Source: Thomasclavelia saccharogumia DSM 17460 (GTDB taxonomy: Bacteria > Bacillota_I > Bacilli_A > Erysipelotrichales > Coprobacillaceae). From it: 60,927 bases of DNA. The notes under the pieces were generated by a model, which was given only the letters and a program-made list of their open reading frames with translations, searched no databases and had not been told where the DNA came from. The translations under genes and the position numbers were made by a program. The stretch spans positions 1-60,927 of the forward strand of contig NZ_JMLH01000007.1 in NCBI RefSeq assembly GCF_000686665.1, written 5' to 3'. This document shows, piece by piece, positions 45,480 through 54,982 of this stretch (position 1 is the stretch's first letter; each line of letters begins with the position of its first letter).

Positions 45480-46749
45480 GGCTATGACCCTCCATATGAT
45501 TTTCAATATATGCAACAATATTTTCAATTGGTACAACATCCTGGGTTTTAGAATGCGTACATTTAATATTTACGACTTCATCTTCTACCTCTTGATCACC
45601 AATAATCATCGCAAAATGACTATTCATGCGATCAACAGTTTTAAATTGGGCTTTTAAAGAACGATCTTGATAATCCATATCAACACTAAAACCATTAGCT
45701 CTTAACATCGTCGTAATTTGTAACGCTAAATCTTTAGCTTTAGCACCTAAAGGCATAACGTATACATCTAAGCCTTCTGTTTCCTGTAATTCATCATCCA
45801 TCGCAATCAATAACCGTTCCATTCCAAAAGCAAAACCAACACCTGGAGCTTCTGGACCACCTAATTCACTAATTAAACCGTTATAACGGCCACCACCGCC
45901 AACGGTTGCCCCGGCTCCTAAACGTGGATCATCAGAAATAACTTCAAAAACAGTATGACAATAATAATCTAAACCTCTAACTAAGTTAGTATCTAACTCA
46001 TATTCAATTTCTAAATCATCTAATAACTCACATACTTTAATAAAGTGGGCTTTAGCTTCATCACTTAAATAATCAATTGTTTTTGGCGCATTTGCCATCG
46101 CTGGATGATCATGATCAACTTTACAATCTAAAATACGTAATGGATTAGTCTCAAAACGGCTTTTACAATCACTGCATAATTCATCTAAATGGGCGCTAAA
46201 GTGTTCTTTTAAAGCCTTACGATAAGCATCACGACTTGCTTCGTCACCTAAAGTATTGATATGTAATTTAACCCCTTTTAAACCTAATGCTTCAACTAAT
46301 GTAACTGCCATCGTCATACATTCAACGTCTAAAAATGGTGATTCATAACCAATCATTTCTACTCCAAATTGATGAAATTGACGCTGACGTCCATTTTGGG
46401 GACGTTCATATCTAAACATCGGTCCAATATAATATAACTTAGAAATCTTATCAGGACTAGCAAACATCTTATTTTCAACATATGCCCGAGCTACTCCCGC
46501 TGTCCCTTCTGGTCTAAGGGTAATTGAGCGTCCTTTTTTATCATTAAAAGTATACATTTCTTTACTAACGACATCAGTTGTATCACCAACTGCGCGGTTA
46601 AATAACTCAGTATGCTCAAAAATTGGAGTTCTCACTTCTTTAACATTATAGTTAGCACAAATCGTTCTAATTAATTGTTCCAGCATTTGCCATTTTGCAG
46701 TATTTTCTGGCAAAATATCTACTGTTCCACGTGGGGCTTTATACATCAT
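45472..46749 (-). CDS. hisS: Histidyl-tRNA synthetase
   Basis: The 425-residue class II synthetase begins YKAPRGTVDILPE. It has motif 2 (LYYIGPMFRYERPQNGRQRQFHQ), the histidine-specific LVRGLDYYCHTVFE, and motif 3 (GVGFAFGMERL). A C-terminal anticodon domain follows. AGGAGG is 8 bases from the ATG at 46749. It is the first gene of the hisS-aspS-peptidase operon behind a T-box. Confidence 0.98.
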   Translation of the reverse strand: MMYKAPRGTVDILPENTAKWQMLEQLIRTICANYNVKEVRTPIFEHTELFNRAVGDTTDVVSKEMYTFNDKKGRSITLRPEGTAGVARAYVENKMFASPDKISKLYYIGPMFRYERPQNGRQRQFHQFGVEMIGYESPFLDVECMTMAVTLVEALGLKGVKLHINTLGDEASRDAYRKALKEHFSAHLDELCSDCKSRFETNPLRILDCKVDHDHPAMANAPKTIDYLSDEAKAHFIKVCELLDDLEIEYELDTNLVRGLDYYCHTVFEVISDDPRLGAGATVGGGGRYNGLISELGGPEAPGVGFAFGMERLLIAMDDELQETEGLDVYVMPLGAKAKDLALQITTMLRANGFSVDMDYQDRSLKAQFKTVDRMNSHFAMIIGDQEVEDEVVNIKCTHSKTQDVVPIENIVAYIENHMEGHSHE

Positions 46750-46775
46750 TTTCTCTTCCTCCTTTAAAATATAAA

Positions 46776-46985
46776 AACGTCCTTAAAATAAGGACGTTAA
46801 AAACGCGGTACCACCTTAATTCATGTAATTATACATGCCCTCTTGTCTTAACGCGACGTACGTTTACTCCTACTAATTTCAAAGTAACTCCTCCCAAGTG
46901 TCCCACAGCATTTCTTTTTAAATACTTTCACCAACCGTATTCTCTCTATGAAAAGACTTAGCTGTTTAATCTTGTTCATTGGATT
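46776..46985 (-). promoter_or_regulatory. T-box riboswitch of hisS-aspS (GACAC specifier)
   Basis: On the minus strand GGTGGTACCGCG (46804-46815) precedes the terminator AACGTCCTTA/TAAGGACGTT with its T run. The stem I region contains GGGACACTTGGGAG. Aligned with the tyrS leader (AATACACTCTGGAG), the specifier position is GAC (46902-46900), Asp. The overlapping CAC (46900-46898) is a His codon. Both amino acids match genes in the operon. Confidence 0.9.
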
Positions 46986-46991
46986 AAAATG

Positions 46992-47020
46992 ATTATATTC
47001 GATTATTTAAAAAAAATCAA
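46992..47020 (-). promoter_or_regulatory. Sigma-A promoter of hisS-aspS
   Basis: TTGATT (47020-47015) and TATAAT (46997-46992) with 17-base spacing on the minus strand. Confidence 0.78.
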
Positions 47021-47200
47021 TGATTTGATTGGATAAATATTGATTATTTATGAAAAAAGATTTTTTAAAAATTTTATTATTATCTTTGCTTTTTCAAAAA
47101 CGCATAAAATATAGATATAAACTAAATATTCTATGGTATAAATATTATATATTGTCTCATGAAAATTCACAAATAACATTCCCCTTTCATTAAAACAACA

Positions 47201-47243
47201 AAAAGATCATCATCTATTATCAGTTAATAGAAAACGATCTTTT
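47201..47243 (-). terminator. Terminator of the recJ-apt-rel operon
   Basis: AAAAGATC/GATCTTTT brackets an inner CTATTA/TAATAG stem. T residues follow on the minus strand, 49 bases after the rel stop. Confidence 0.65.
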
Positions 47244-47291
47244 TATGTCTTTAAATAAATCATTTTTATATTTTATCAATAAATAATAATA

Positions 47292-49517
47292 CTAATGAAT
47301 AACTCTTTTAACTTCAAAAATACCCTGAATCCGGTCAATATTATCAATTGCCTGTTGTAAACGAGATGCGTCTTCAACCGAAATCTTAAGCTTAATAATA
47401 GCTTTCATATCAACCACATCAGCACGAATATTTAAAATATTGATCTTTGCCTGTCCTAAAGCTGTAATAACATCGTTTAACAAATTAGTTCGATCCAAAC
47501 CAGTAATCTCTAAATCAGCCTGGAATTTCATCGTTGAAATCGAAGCAAAATCCCAATAAACATCAATCAATCGGGCTTTGACTTCAGGAACCTGGATATT
47601 TGGACAATCTTTACGATGCACTTTAATTCCCTGCCCTTGAGAAACAAAACCTAAAATTTCATCGCCAGGAATAGGATTGCAGCATTTTGATAACTGAATT
47701 TTTAAACCATCGATTCCTTTAACCACTACACCAGAGTTGCTCTTTGCTGCCTGTTGACGGTCATTGACCTGATTATTTCTTTGCAGCATTTTTGAAATAC
47801 TATCGAAAAAACCGCTTTTTTTAGGAACGACACGATCGATCAATGTCATTGCCGGCAAACTTTTTTTCCCAATAAAATACAATATATCATCAAATGAACG
47901 TGCGCCAAATGACCCTAAAAAAGTCTTATAAGTATCTGGATCAAGATACTTCTTTTCATTTAACTGTCTTTTTCTAAGCTCATCTCTTAAAATCTTACGC
48001 CCATCTTCGATTGCATCTTTTTTCGTCTCAGCCTCTCTAGAAGCAATGAACTGTCTAATTTTATTACGAGCACCAGCAGTACGAACAAATTTTAACCAGT
48101 CGTCACTAGGCCCCTGTGACTGTTTATTTGTCTTGATTTCTACGACATCACCTGTATTTAATTTTGTATCGATCGGAACCATCACATTATTAACTATCGC
48201 ACCAACGGCCTTATGGCCAACTTCGGTATGGATCCGATAAGCAAAATCAATAGGGGTCGAACCATTAGGTAACTCAACGATCTTTCCTTGTGGTGTCAAA
48301 ACATAGACATTAGCTTCAAAAATATCTCTTTTTAAAGAATCATAGTATTCTTTAGCATCACCATCTTTTATATCTTCACTTAAAGAAATAAATTCTCTTA
48401 ACCACTGTAACTTTTCACCAATTTCCTGCTGTTCTTTTTTCGATGAATAACCTTTATTTTCTTTATAACGCCAGTGCGCAGCTACTCCTAATTCTGCAAG
48501 TTCATCCATTTCTTCAGTTCTGATTTGAATTTCAAAAGTATTACCATCTTCACCAATTACCGAAGTGTGCAAAGATTGATACATGTTAGGTTTAGGCATT
48601 GCAATATAATCTTTAAACCGTCCGGGAATTGGGCGATAATGATCATGAATCAATCCTAAAATACTATAACAATCCATCTTATCCTTAGTAATGATCCGTA
48701 AAGCATATAAATCATACAATTCATCAAATCGTTTCTTTTTAACAAACATTTTTTTATAAATACTATAAATCGATTTAGCTCGGCCTAAGATTCGATACTC
48801 ATATTTATTTTCATTAAGCATTGTTTCAACTGATGCCATCATTTTAGCAACCGATTCTTTTCTTTCTTCCTGTTTTACTGCTAAAAGATTAGAAATATCG
48901 TTAAAAGCCACAGGATCTAGATATGAAAGACTTAAATCTTCTAATTCTGTCTTGATATCATTGATTCCTAAACGATGCGCAATTGGAGTATAGACTTCCA
49001 ACGTCTCTCTAGCAATTCTTTTTTGTTTATGAGCAGGCATATATTGCAATGTTCGCATATTATGCAAACGATCAGCAAATTTAATTAATATAACACGAAT
49101 ATCTTTTGCCATCGCAATATAAATTTTACGGTGATTTTCTGCATAAACATCTGCTTCATCTTTAAACGGCATCTTACCGATCTTGGTTACTCCTTCAACT
49201 AGTGTTGTGATTTCTTCACCAAAACGTTCTACCATTTCTTCCCGACTTACATCACAGTCTTCCATAACATCATGAAGCAAACCAGCAGTAATTGTCGCAG
49301 GTCCTGTCTGTAAAGTTGCTAAAATATAAGCAACCCAGATCAAATGATTAGTATATGGTTCCCCACTCTTTCTTTTTTGCCCTTTATGCTTTTCCATAAT
49401 ATAATCATAAGCCTGATTAATCAAAGTAAGACTTTCTTGATTAGTAATATATTTGCCACAAACCTCAAGAACATCTTTTATTGAAACAACATCTCCTGCC
49501 CCTTTATATTCGGCCAT
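47292..49517 (-). CDS. rel: Bifunctional (p)ppGpp synthetase/hydrolase Rel
   Basis: This stringent-response enzyme has 741 residues. The HD hydrolase domain (AGLLHDVMEDCDVS) and the synthetase domain (RIITKDKMDCYSILG, GRFKDYIAMPKPNMYQSLHT) are both intact. TGS (VYVLTPQGKIVELPNGSTP), zinc-finger-like CCNPIPGDEI and ACT (DRTNLLNDVITALGQAKINI) domains follow. The ATG at 49517 has a good site; a GTG at 49526 is too close to GGAGG. It is last in recJ-apt-rel, as in Bacillus. Confidence 0.96.
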   Translation of the reverse strand: MAEYKGAGDVVSIKDVLEVCGKYITNQESLTLINQAYDYIMEKHKGQKRKSGEPYTNHLIWVAYILATLQTGPATITAGLLHDVMEDCDVSREEMVERFGEEITTLVEGVTKIGKMPFKDEADVYAENHRKIYIAMAKDIRVILIKFADRLHNMRTLQYMPAHKQKRIARETLEVYTPIAHRLGINDIKTELEDLSLSYLDPVAFNDISNLLAVKQEERKESVAKMMASVETMLNENKYEYRILGRAKSIYSIYKKMFVKKKRFDELYDLYALRIITKDKMDCYSILGLIHDHYRPIPGRFKDYIAMPKPNMYQSLHTSVIGEDGNTFEIQIRTEEMDELAELGVAAHWRYKENKGYSSKKEQQEIGEKLQWLREFISLSEDIKDGDAKEYYDSLKRDIFEANVYVLTPQGKIVELPNGSTPIDFAYRIHTEVGHKAVGAIVNNVMVPIDTKLNTGDVVEIKTNKQSQGPSDDWLKFVRTAGARNKIRQFIASREAETKKDAIEDGRKILRDELRKRQLNEKKYLDPDTYKTFLGSFGARSFDDILYFIGKKSLPAMTLIDRVVPKKSGFFDSISKMLQRNNQVNDRQQAAKSNSGVVVKGIDGLKIQLSKCCNPIPGDEILGFVSQGQGIKVHRKDCPNIQVPEVKARLIDVYWDFASISTMKFQADLEITGLDRTNLLNDVITALGQAKINILNIRADVVDMKAIIKLKISVEDASRLQQAIDNIDRIQGIFEVKRVIH

Positions 49518-49541
49518 AAATAACACCTCCCATAATTATTA

Positions 49542-49562
49542 AAAAAGAGCTAAGCTCTTTTT
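49542..49562 (-). terminator. Terminator-like hairpin between apt and rel
   Basis: AAAAAGAGCT/AGCTCTTTTT ends in T residues on the minus strand, directly after the apt stop and before the rel ribosome binding site. It probably lets only part of transcription reach rel. Confidence 0.7.
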
Positions 49563-50079
49563 AATATTTCAATAATGAATAAACATTATAACCTTGCAAT
49601 CTTTCACGTCCTTTTAATTCTTCCAGTTCAATTAAAAATGCAATTCCAATTACTTTACCACCTAATTTTTCGACCAATTTAACAGTTGCTTCAACAGTTC
49701 CACCGGTTGCAAGCAAATCATCAACAATAATAACATTTTGATTTGGCTTGATACTATCAGCATGAATATGAACTTCGTTTGTTCCATATTCTAATGCATA
49801 TGTTTCACTTATTGTTTCTCGCGGTAACTTACCAGGTTTTCTAACTGGTACAAAGCCTGCATTGATCTTATAAGCTACCGGACAGCCAAATAAAAATCCC
49901 CGTGCTTCTGGTCCCGCAACAACATCAACTTTTGCCTTTAAAGTATTAGTCCAGTCAACAAATTTATCAATCGTTTCTTTAAATGCATCTTTATCCTGCA
50001 TTAAAGGTGTCACATCTCTAAAAATAATTCCTTCTTCTGGAAAATCCTTTATATCAGCTACATATTTAGTTAAATCCAT
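49561..50079 (-). CDS. apt: Adenine phosphoribosyltransferase
   Basis: Apt salvages adenine to AMP with PRPP. The 172-residue protein has the PRPP motif [16 protein letters not shown], the family start [19 protein letters not shown], and [12 protein letters not shown]. It stands between recJ and rel, the conserved Firmicutes order, linking salvage to control of GTP and ATP pools. Confidence 0.97.
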   Translation of the reverse strand: MDLTKYVADIKDFPEEGIIFRDVTPLMQDKDAFKETIDKFVDWTNTLKAKVDVVAGPEARGFLFGCPVAYKINAGFVPVRKPGKLPRETISETYALEYGTNEVHIHADSIKPNQNVIIVDDLLATGGTVEATVKLVEKLGGKVIGIAFLIELEELKGRERLQGYNVYSLLKY

Positions 50080-50150
50080 TTTTTATATCTTCTCCTTTAC
50101 AACCATGCCTTATGATATTCAATTATAACATTTTTATACATTAATTAAAA

Positions 50151-51788
50151 CTATTTAATTCCCTCAATAATTATATTTACAGATTCAAAATTATTAAAAA
50201 CATTGATACTAAACTTCCCAACTACATTAATTTTTTCAATATTTTTATACTGTTCATACAATTCACCATGATTAAAATATAACGCTTGGCCCCGTACTTT
50301 TGGTAATTCAAGATCAAAACGAAGATGCTTCCCATTCGATAAAGGAGTTACTTTTTTAACTGATAAGTTCTTTGCATAGAAACAGACTTCTTCATTGCCA
50401 TTACCTAAGGGTTCTAAAAGTTCTAACTGTTTTACAGCATTTTTACTAATTTCATCTTCTGAAACTTCTAATACCTCAACTAACGGCGGCTGATAGTTTT
50501 CTAACTGTTCTTCTAAATATCTTGTTAGCTTAGATTTAAGAATTTCTACATTATCAACAGATACACTAAAACCACCCGCAAGAGCATGACCGCCATAATT
50601 ATCTAGAACATCTTCAACCTGCTTAAAAATACTGCTTAAAGATAAGCCTTCGATTCCTCTAGCACTGCCTTTATACATATTTTTTTCCTTATCAAGACTC
50701 ATGACAAAACTTGGCCGATTATATTGACGAGTATACTTGCCAGCCACTAAACCGATCAAGCCTTCATGAACTTCATTTTGATAGCTATATAAAAATTTAT
50801 CATTTACATCAACTGCGGCAAGAACCTCCTGGTACTGCTTATTTGTCAATTCTTGTCTTTTTGCGTTGACTTCTACAGCTTTCGAACTTACTGCTTTTAA
50901 TATACCAATTGATGCATCTTGGCGAAAATATTTAACTAAATGATTAGGATTAATAATTTCACTAAGGCGTCCAAACGAATTGATTTTAGGGGCTAAAATA
51001 AAGCCAATACTAGTTACATTATATTTTTGATTACTGCCAAGTAACAATTCTAATTGGGGATATTGATTTTCTTTCATAAATTCTAATGCTCTTTTAACTA
51101 AAGACCTATTTTCATCTAATAAAGGCATCATATCGGAAATAGTTGTTATTGCCGCTAAACAAAACAAATATTTATCATGTTTTTTTAATAACGCACTAGC
51201 TAATTTGTAAGCAACAAATCCCCCGGATATTTCTTTATAAGGATAATCAGGGGAAATCTTAGCATGAATGATTGAAAAGGCATCTGGTAATTGATCATCG
51301 TAATTATGATGATCGGTGACGATTACATCGACCCCCAGTTCATTGGCTCTTTCGATTGCCTCATAGGCTTTTATTCCATTATCAACAGTAATGATAAGTG
51401 TATAACCTTTTGCTGCCATCTGTTCAACGCGCTGTTTATTTAAACCATATCCATCTTGTAAACGACTAGGAATATGAAAACCAACTTCGATACCTAACTG
51501 TCTAAAAGCATCTACTAAAATTGATGTCGCTAGAATACCATCACAGTCATAATCGCCATAAATACAAATTTTTTCTTTGTTGGCAATTGCTTCATTAATT
51601 CTTTCTAATGTCATCTCTGCTTCTGAAAACAATGAAAAATCATGGTATATCAAACGATTTGAAAGCATTGCATCAATTTGCTGCGAAGAATAATTTTTAT
51701 AAGCAAAAATCTTCGCTAAAAGTGAATTTATATTATATTCCTGCATATAGTGTTTGTAGTCTAAATTATTTATGACCTGCCACTCCAT
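50151..51788 (-). CDS. recJ: Single-strand DNA exonuclease RecJ
   Basis: The 545-residue DHH-family 5'-3' exonuclease has motifs YGDYDCDGILATSIL (I), VTDHHNYDDQLPDA (III, the DHH), IHAKISPDYPYKEISGGFVAYKLA, and the DHHA1 motif YGGHALAGGFSVS. A C-terminal OB-like domain follows. It is shorter than Bacillus RecJ (about 780) because the long C-terminal extension is missing. It acts in recombination and mismatch repair. Confidence 0.93.
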   Translation of the reverse strand: MEWQVINNLDYKHYMQEYNINSLLAKIFAYKNYSSQQIDAMLSNRLIYHDFSLFSEAEMTLERINEAIANKEKICIYGDYDCDGILATSILVDAFRQLGIEVGFHIPSRLQDGYGLNKQRVEQMAAKGYTLIITVDNGIKAYEAIERANELGVDVIVTDHHNYDDQLPDAFSIIHAKISPDYPYKEISGGFVAYKLASALLKKHDKYLFCLAAITTISDMMPLLDENRSLVKRALEFMKENQYPQLELLLGSNQKYNVTSIGFILAPKINSFGRLSEIINPNHLVKYFRQDASIGILKAVSSKAVEVNAKRQELTNKQYQEVLAAVDVNDKFLYSYQNEVHEGLIGLVAGKYTRQYNRPSFVMSLDKEKNMYKGSARGIEGLSLSSIFKQVEDVLDNYGGHALAGGFSVSVDNVEILKSKLTRYLEEQLENYQPPLVEVLEVSEDEISKNAVKQLELLEPLGNGNEEVCFYAKNLSVKKVTPLSNGKHLRFDLELPKVRGQALYFNHGELYEQYKNIEKINVVGKFSINVFNNFESVNIIIEGIK

Positions 51789-51810
51789 AAAGTTCTCCTC
51801 TCAAATAAAA

Positions 51811-51830
51811 ATAGTTGCATCAGCAACTAT
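51811..51830 (-). terminator. Terminator after the ComN-like gene
   Basis: ATAGTTGC/GCAACTAT with a 4-base loop is followed by TTTTT on the minus strand. It lies just downstream of the gene and upstream of recJ. Confidence 0.8.
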
Positions 51831-52117
51831 TTTGAAATTAAATCCGAAAAATCATTTATACTCAAATGAGATGCTTCTTTTACTACTTGTAAACTTAAAT
51901 AATCAAATATTTCCGAAAAATCAAGACTCATGATATCATCAATAATTTCACACATCGGAATAGCATCTCTTTGTTTCCATTTTCGTTCAAACAAATAATC
52001 TTTTATTTGCTGTTCAGAAATATTGTGAATATTTTGTTGTTTAAAGTCACGGGCTTTTAATTTAATTAAAAAATTAAGATCACGTTTATTAAATTTAAAA
52101 TCGTTACTCGATTCCAC
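51827..52117 (-). CDS. ComN-like post-transcriptional regulator
   Basis: The 96-residue protein has the segment ERKWKQRDAIPMCEIIDDIM. This resembles Bacillus subtilis ComN (YrzD), which binds comE mRNA and localises to poles and septa. In Bacillus comN lies beside spoVB near recJ; here the same three neighbours occur with spoVB divergent. The intervening secDF gene is absent. The sequence match is moderate, so the call leans on both motif and position. Confidence 0.72.
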   Translation of the reverse strand: MESSNDFKFNKRDLNFLIKLKARDFKQQNIHNISEQQIKDYLFERKWKQRDAIPMCEIIDDIMSLDFSEIFDYLSLQVVKEASHLSINDFSDLISK

Positions 52118-52184
52118 TTACAGCCCTCCATTTCAAAGTCACTTACATATTATATGACAAATTTCATCAGAAAGGAAGTGCTTT

Positions 52185-53483
52185 ATGAAAAGAAAACTAA
52201 TAAATTCATTTATCATTCTTTCCGCCAGTTCTGCCATCGCAAAATTATTTAGTATTCTTAATAGAATGGTTTTAGCACGTCAATTAAGCAGTGATGCTAT
52301 GGCACTATATATCTTAGTTATGCCTACAGTATCTTTATGTATTACTTTAGGGCAGTTAGGTATCCCATCAGCTGTATTTAGGTTAGTTGCTAATCCTAAA
52401 TATAGTAATAAAAAAATTGTTATTTCTGCTTTTACGATCTGTCTTTTTACATGTGTCATTGTAACGAGTGCCCTGTTATTTTCTTCAAAATTTATTAGTC
52501 ATAATTTATTAAAAAATGAAGATGCTTTTTATCCTTTACTATCATTAGCCCTGTTTATTCCTCTAGTAGGAATAAGCGGTATCATCAAAAATTATTTTTT
52601 AGCCCAGCAAAATGTTTACCTTGTTGCAAAAGCTGGTTTTATTGAAGAAATAGCCCGTTTAAGCTTCAGTTATTTAATGATCAAACAATTCTCTTTTTTG
52701 GCAGATACTTATTTAGTAAGTTTTGCCACATTAGCTATGTCAGTGGGGGAATTAAGCTCGATTATTTATCTTTCAACTCGTTTAAAAAATCATAAAATCA
52801 CTACTTTTAGTAAACAAAGCATTATTAATAACTTACAAATAAAAGATATGTTGAATATTGCGATGCCGTTAACTGGTTCCAGACTATATCACTGTATTGT
52901 TTCTTTTCTAGAGCCAATTACCCTGGTTTATGTATTAACTAAATTTAATCTAAGTGAAAGTACTATTCATCAACAATATGCAATTATTAGTGGTTATGTT
53001 ATTTCTTTATTGGTTACCCCGACTTTTTTTAATAATGTTGTCTATCGGCTATTTTTACCAATCATTACTGATGATGTTGTCTATAAAAAAATATTTTTGG
53101 CTAGAAAACATATATTTTTAGCTTTAATAGGAAGTTTTTTGATCAGTATCCCTTTTACCTTGATTTTTTATTTTATTCCTGAATTCTGTTTAAAGCTCTT
53201 ATATAATACGACTAGTGGTGCTAATTATCTTAAATATATGGCTATTCCTTTTACGATCTTTTACCTTCAAACCCCGCTTAGCGCTTTATTACAAGCACTA
53301 AATCGTAATAAACTAATGTTTATCAGCAGTATTATTGAATGTACCAGCGAAATAATATTAGTATATGTATTGAGTCATTATTTAGGGGTCTTCAGTATCG
53401 CAATCAGTTTACTAGTCGGGTTATTGATTACTTTGATCATTAGTGCTGCTGCCTGTTATAAATATTTATTTATCTCTAATTAA
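52185..53483 (+). CDS. MATE-like lipid or polysaccharide flippase, SpoVB-like
   Basis: The 432-residue protein has about twelve membrane helices with the MOP-superfamily start (SSAIAKLFSILNRMVLARQLSSDAMALY) and the GQLGIPSAVFRLVA stretch. SpoVB-type members flip lipid-linked precursors for the spore cortex. Adjacency to the ComN-like gene, as in Bacillus subtilis, supports SpoVB. A polysaccharide exporter of the same family is the alternative. GAAAGGAAG precedes the ATG. It is slightly shorter than Bacillus SpoVB (about 518). Confidence 0.8.
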   Translation: MKRKLINSFIILSASSAIAKLFSILNRMVLARQLSSDAMALYILVMPTVSLCITLGQLGIPSAVFRLVANPKYSNKKIVISAFTICLFTCVIVTSALLFSSKFISHNLLKNEDAFYPLLSLALFIPLVGISGIIKNYFLAQQNVYLVAKAGFIEEIARLSFSYLMIKQFSFLADTYLVSFATLAMSVGELSSIIYLSTRLKNHKITTFSKQSIINNLQIKDMLNIAMPLTGSRLYHCIVSFLEPITLVYVLTKFNLSESTIHQQYAIISGYVISLLVTPTFFNNVVYRLFLPIITDDVVYKKIFLARKHIFLALIGSFLISIPFTLIFYFIPEFCLKLLYNTTSGANYLKYMAIPFTIFYLQTPLSALLQALNRNKLMFISSIIECTSEIILVYVLSHYLGVFSIAISLLVGLLITLIISAAACYKYLFISN

Positions 53484-53792
53484 AAACTGCATAATTTAGC
53501 TTATATCGATCATTATTTAAAATTAGTTGAGAGCGCTGATAAATGAATAAAATATTGCTTATTTGATCACTATCCTTGCGTCTTGAATTTTATCCCCAAT
53601 GTTACTTTACCGATTTTTAATCTGATCATCTTTATACTTATAATAAATAATCATATTAAAATATTATTAAGATTTTTCTACCTGCGTAATTGTAAATAAA
53701 CTACCTATATATATCTTTATTTAATACCATCATATATGTAGTATTTTTAAAAAGGACAAATTTAGCTTTTTTTAATATAAACACTTTTTATC
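53484..53792. other. Gene-free stretch after the flippase gene
   Basis: About 310 bases with stop codons in all frames and no recognisable RNA or repeat. No clear terminator for the flippase gene is seen in its first 100 bases. Confidence 0.5.
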
Positions 53793-53832
53793 AAAACAGA
53801 TAGCTATCTATTTCTAGATTACTATCTGTTTT
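53793..53832 (-). terminator. Terminator of the C45 hydrolase gene
   Basis: AAAACAGATAG (53793-53803) pairs with CTATCTGTTTT (53822-53832), downstream of the stop on the minus strand. Confidence 0.7.
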
Positions 53833-53860
53833 AAATGATACTAGCTGCATAGAGTAGTTT

Positions 53861-54859
53861 CTAATCCAATTTAAATCTTTTATCTTCAATAAATTTTTTA
53901 CGTGATGGATTACCTTCTACGCGATAAATCTTTTTATTCTTTAAATCATATATTACTGACCAGACTGTATCTTTGTTCATACTACGATCATACTGACAAA
54001 TAAAACCGTACTTTCCAGACAATAGATCAGCAACATCATTAAATGTTTTAATTTGTTCATTTAATAAAGCATTTCTTATCGTTAAATAACGACGCTCAGC
54101 GTCCCAATCATCATTAATATAATTATTATAAAGCTTCATTTTATCACTATGAAATAAATTTGTTGCCCAAACATACTTACTATCGGTAATAATCTCGATT
54201 TTTTCAGCATTACATTCAATTACAGCTATCTTTCCACTGGCATCAGCCAAAGTAAAAGTTTGACTTGAAGCAATGGGTAACGTTTTGATCAATGCAATTA
54301 CTTCATCTATCGTTTTACACTTTTCTAAAAATAACCGCAATAACATTCCCGCATTCAATCCAGGCTGTTTAACAGTTGGATAAACAGAAGTCAGACCGAT
54401 TGCTAAAGCATGCTCATTGATGCCATCTTCCATCTCCACACATGCTGTGGTATTACCAGTAAAAGCATATGAATCACCATTAAATCGATAAATACAATTA
54501 CTAAATAATTTTTCGATTTCTGGTAAAAAATCACTATTTCGTCCAAATAATAATTCCTGTTCATTTTTTATTACAAAACAAGAACAATGAGCTTCAGGTA
54601 AGATACAATACATACTGAACAATACTGCACATACTGCTTCAAATGAACATTGCTGACCAGCGACGATCCCTTTGATTTCTTCAATGATTTCGGGAAAATA
54701 TTTTTGATATAATGGCAAGCATTGTAAAGCAAATTCTTTTCTTTCTTTTGTTATTTCAAATGGAACATTGTCTAGAAAGCAATGATTATTTTTTAGTAAT
54801 CTGCTGCCCCAATTTATACCTATTTCATAATGGGTTCCTTTAAATCTTTCATGATACAT
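53861..54859 (-). CDS. C45-family acyltransferase/amidohydrolase
   Basis: The 332-residue protein belongs to the acyl-CoA:6-aminopenicillanate acyltransferase-like N-terminal nucleophile family. The likely self-cleavage site and nucleophile cysteine is in EAHCSCFVIKN near residue 103, followed by LLFGRNSDF and TGNTTACVEMEDGINEHALA. Bacterial members hydrolyse linear amides or acylate peptides. No signal peptide is seen, so it is cytoplasmic. It is monocistronic; the substrate is unknown. Confidence 0.82.
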   Translation of the reverse strand: MYHERFKGTHYEIGINWGSRLLKNNHCFLDNVPFEITKERKEFALQCLPLYQKYFPEIIEEIKGIVAGQQCSFEAVCAVLFSMYCILPEAHCSCFVIKNEQELLFGRNSDFLPEIEKLFSNCIYRFNGDSYAFTGNTTACVEMEDGINEHALAIGLTSVYPTVKQPGLNAGMLLRLFLEKCKTIDEVIALIKTLPIASSQTFTLADASGKIAVIECNAEKIEIITDSKYVWATNLFHSDKMKLYNNYINDDWDAERRYLTIRNALLNEQIKTFNDVADLLSGKYGFICQYDRSMNKDTVWSVIYDLKNKKIYRVEGNPSRKKFIEDKRFKLD

Positions 54860-54956
54860 AGTTATTTTTCACTCCTTTTTTTAAAGCTGCTGGTAACTCA
54901 TAAATCAAGAATAGATCAATAAAAAATTATTGTCAATCATTTAATTTAAGCACAAT

Positions 54957-54982
54957 AAAACGTAAGAAAATTCTTACGTTTT
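54957..54982 (-). terminator. Terminator overlapping the end of the DtxR-type gene
   Basis: AAAACGTAAGAA/TTCTTACGTTTT is a 12-bp stem covering the stop region, with T residues on the minus strand. Confidence 0.75.

Noticed and set aside
43728-45539. Longer aspS start at 45539
   Set aside because: The added residues are hisS sequence in another frame; ATG 45479 has GGAGGG and the family N-terminus.
53524-53543. cre-like sequence TGAGAGCGCTGATA
   Set aside because: Two mismatches at fixed positions and no promoter next to it.
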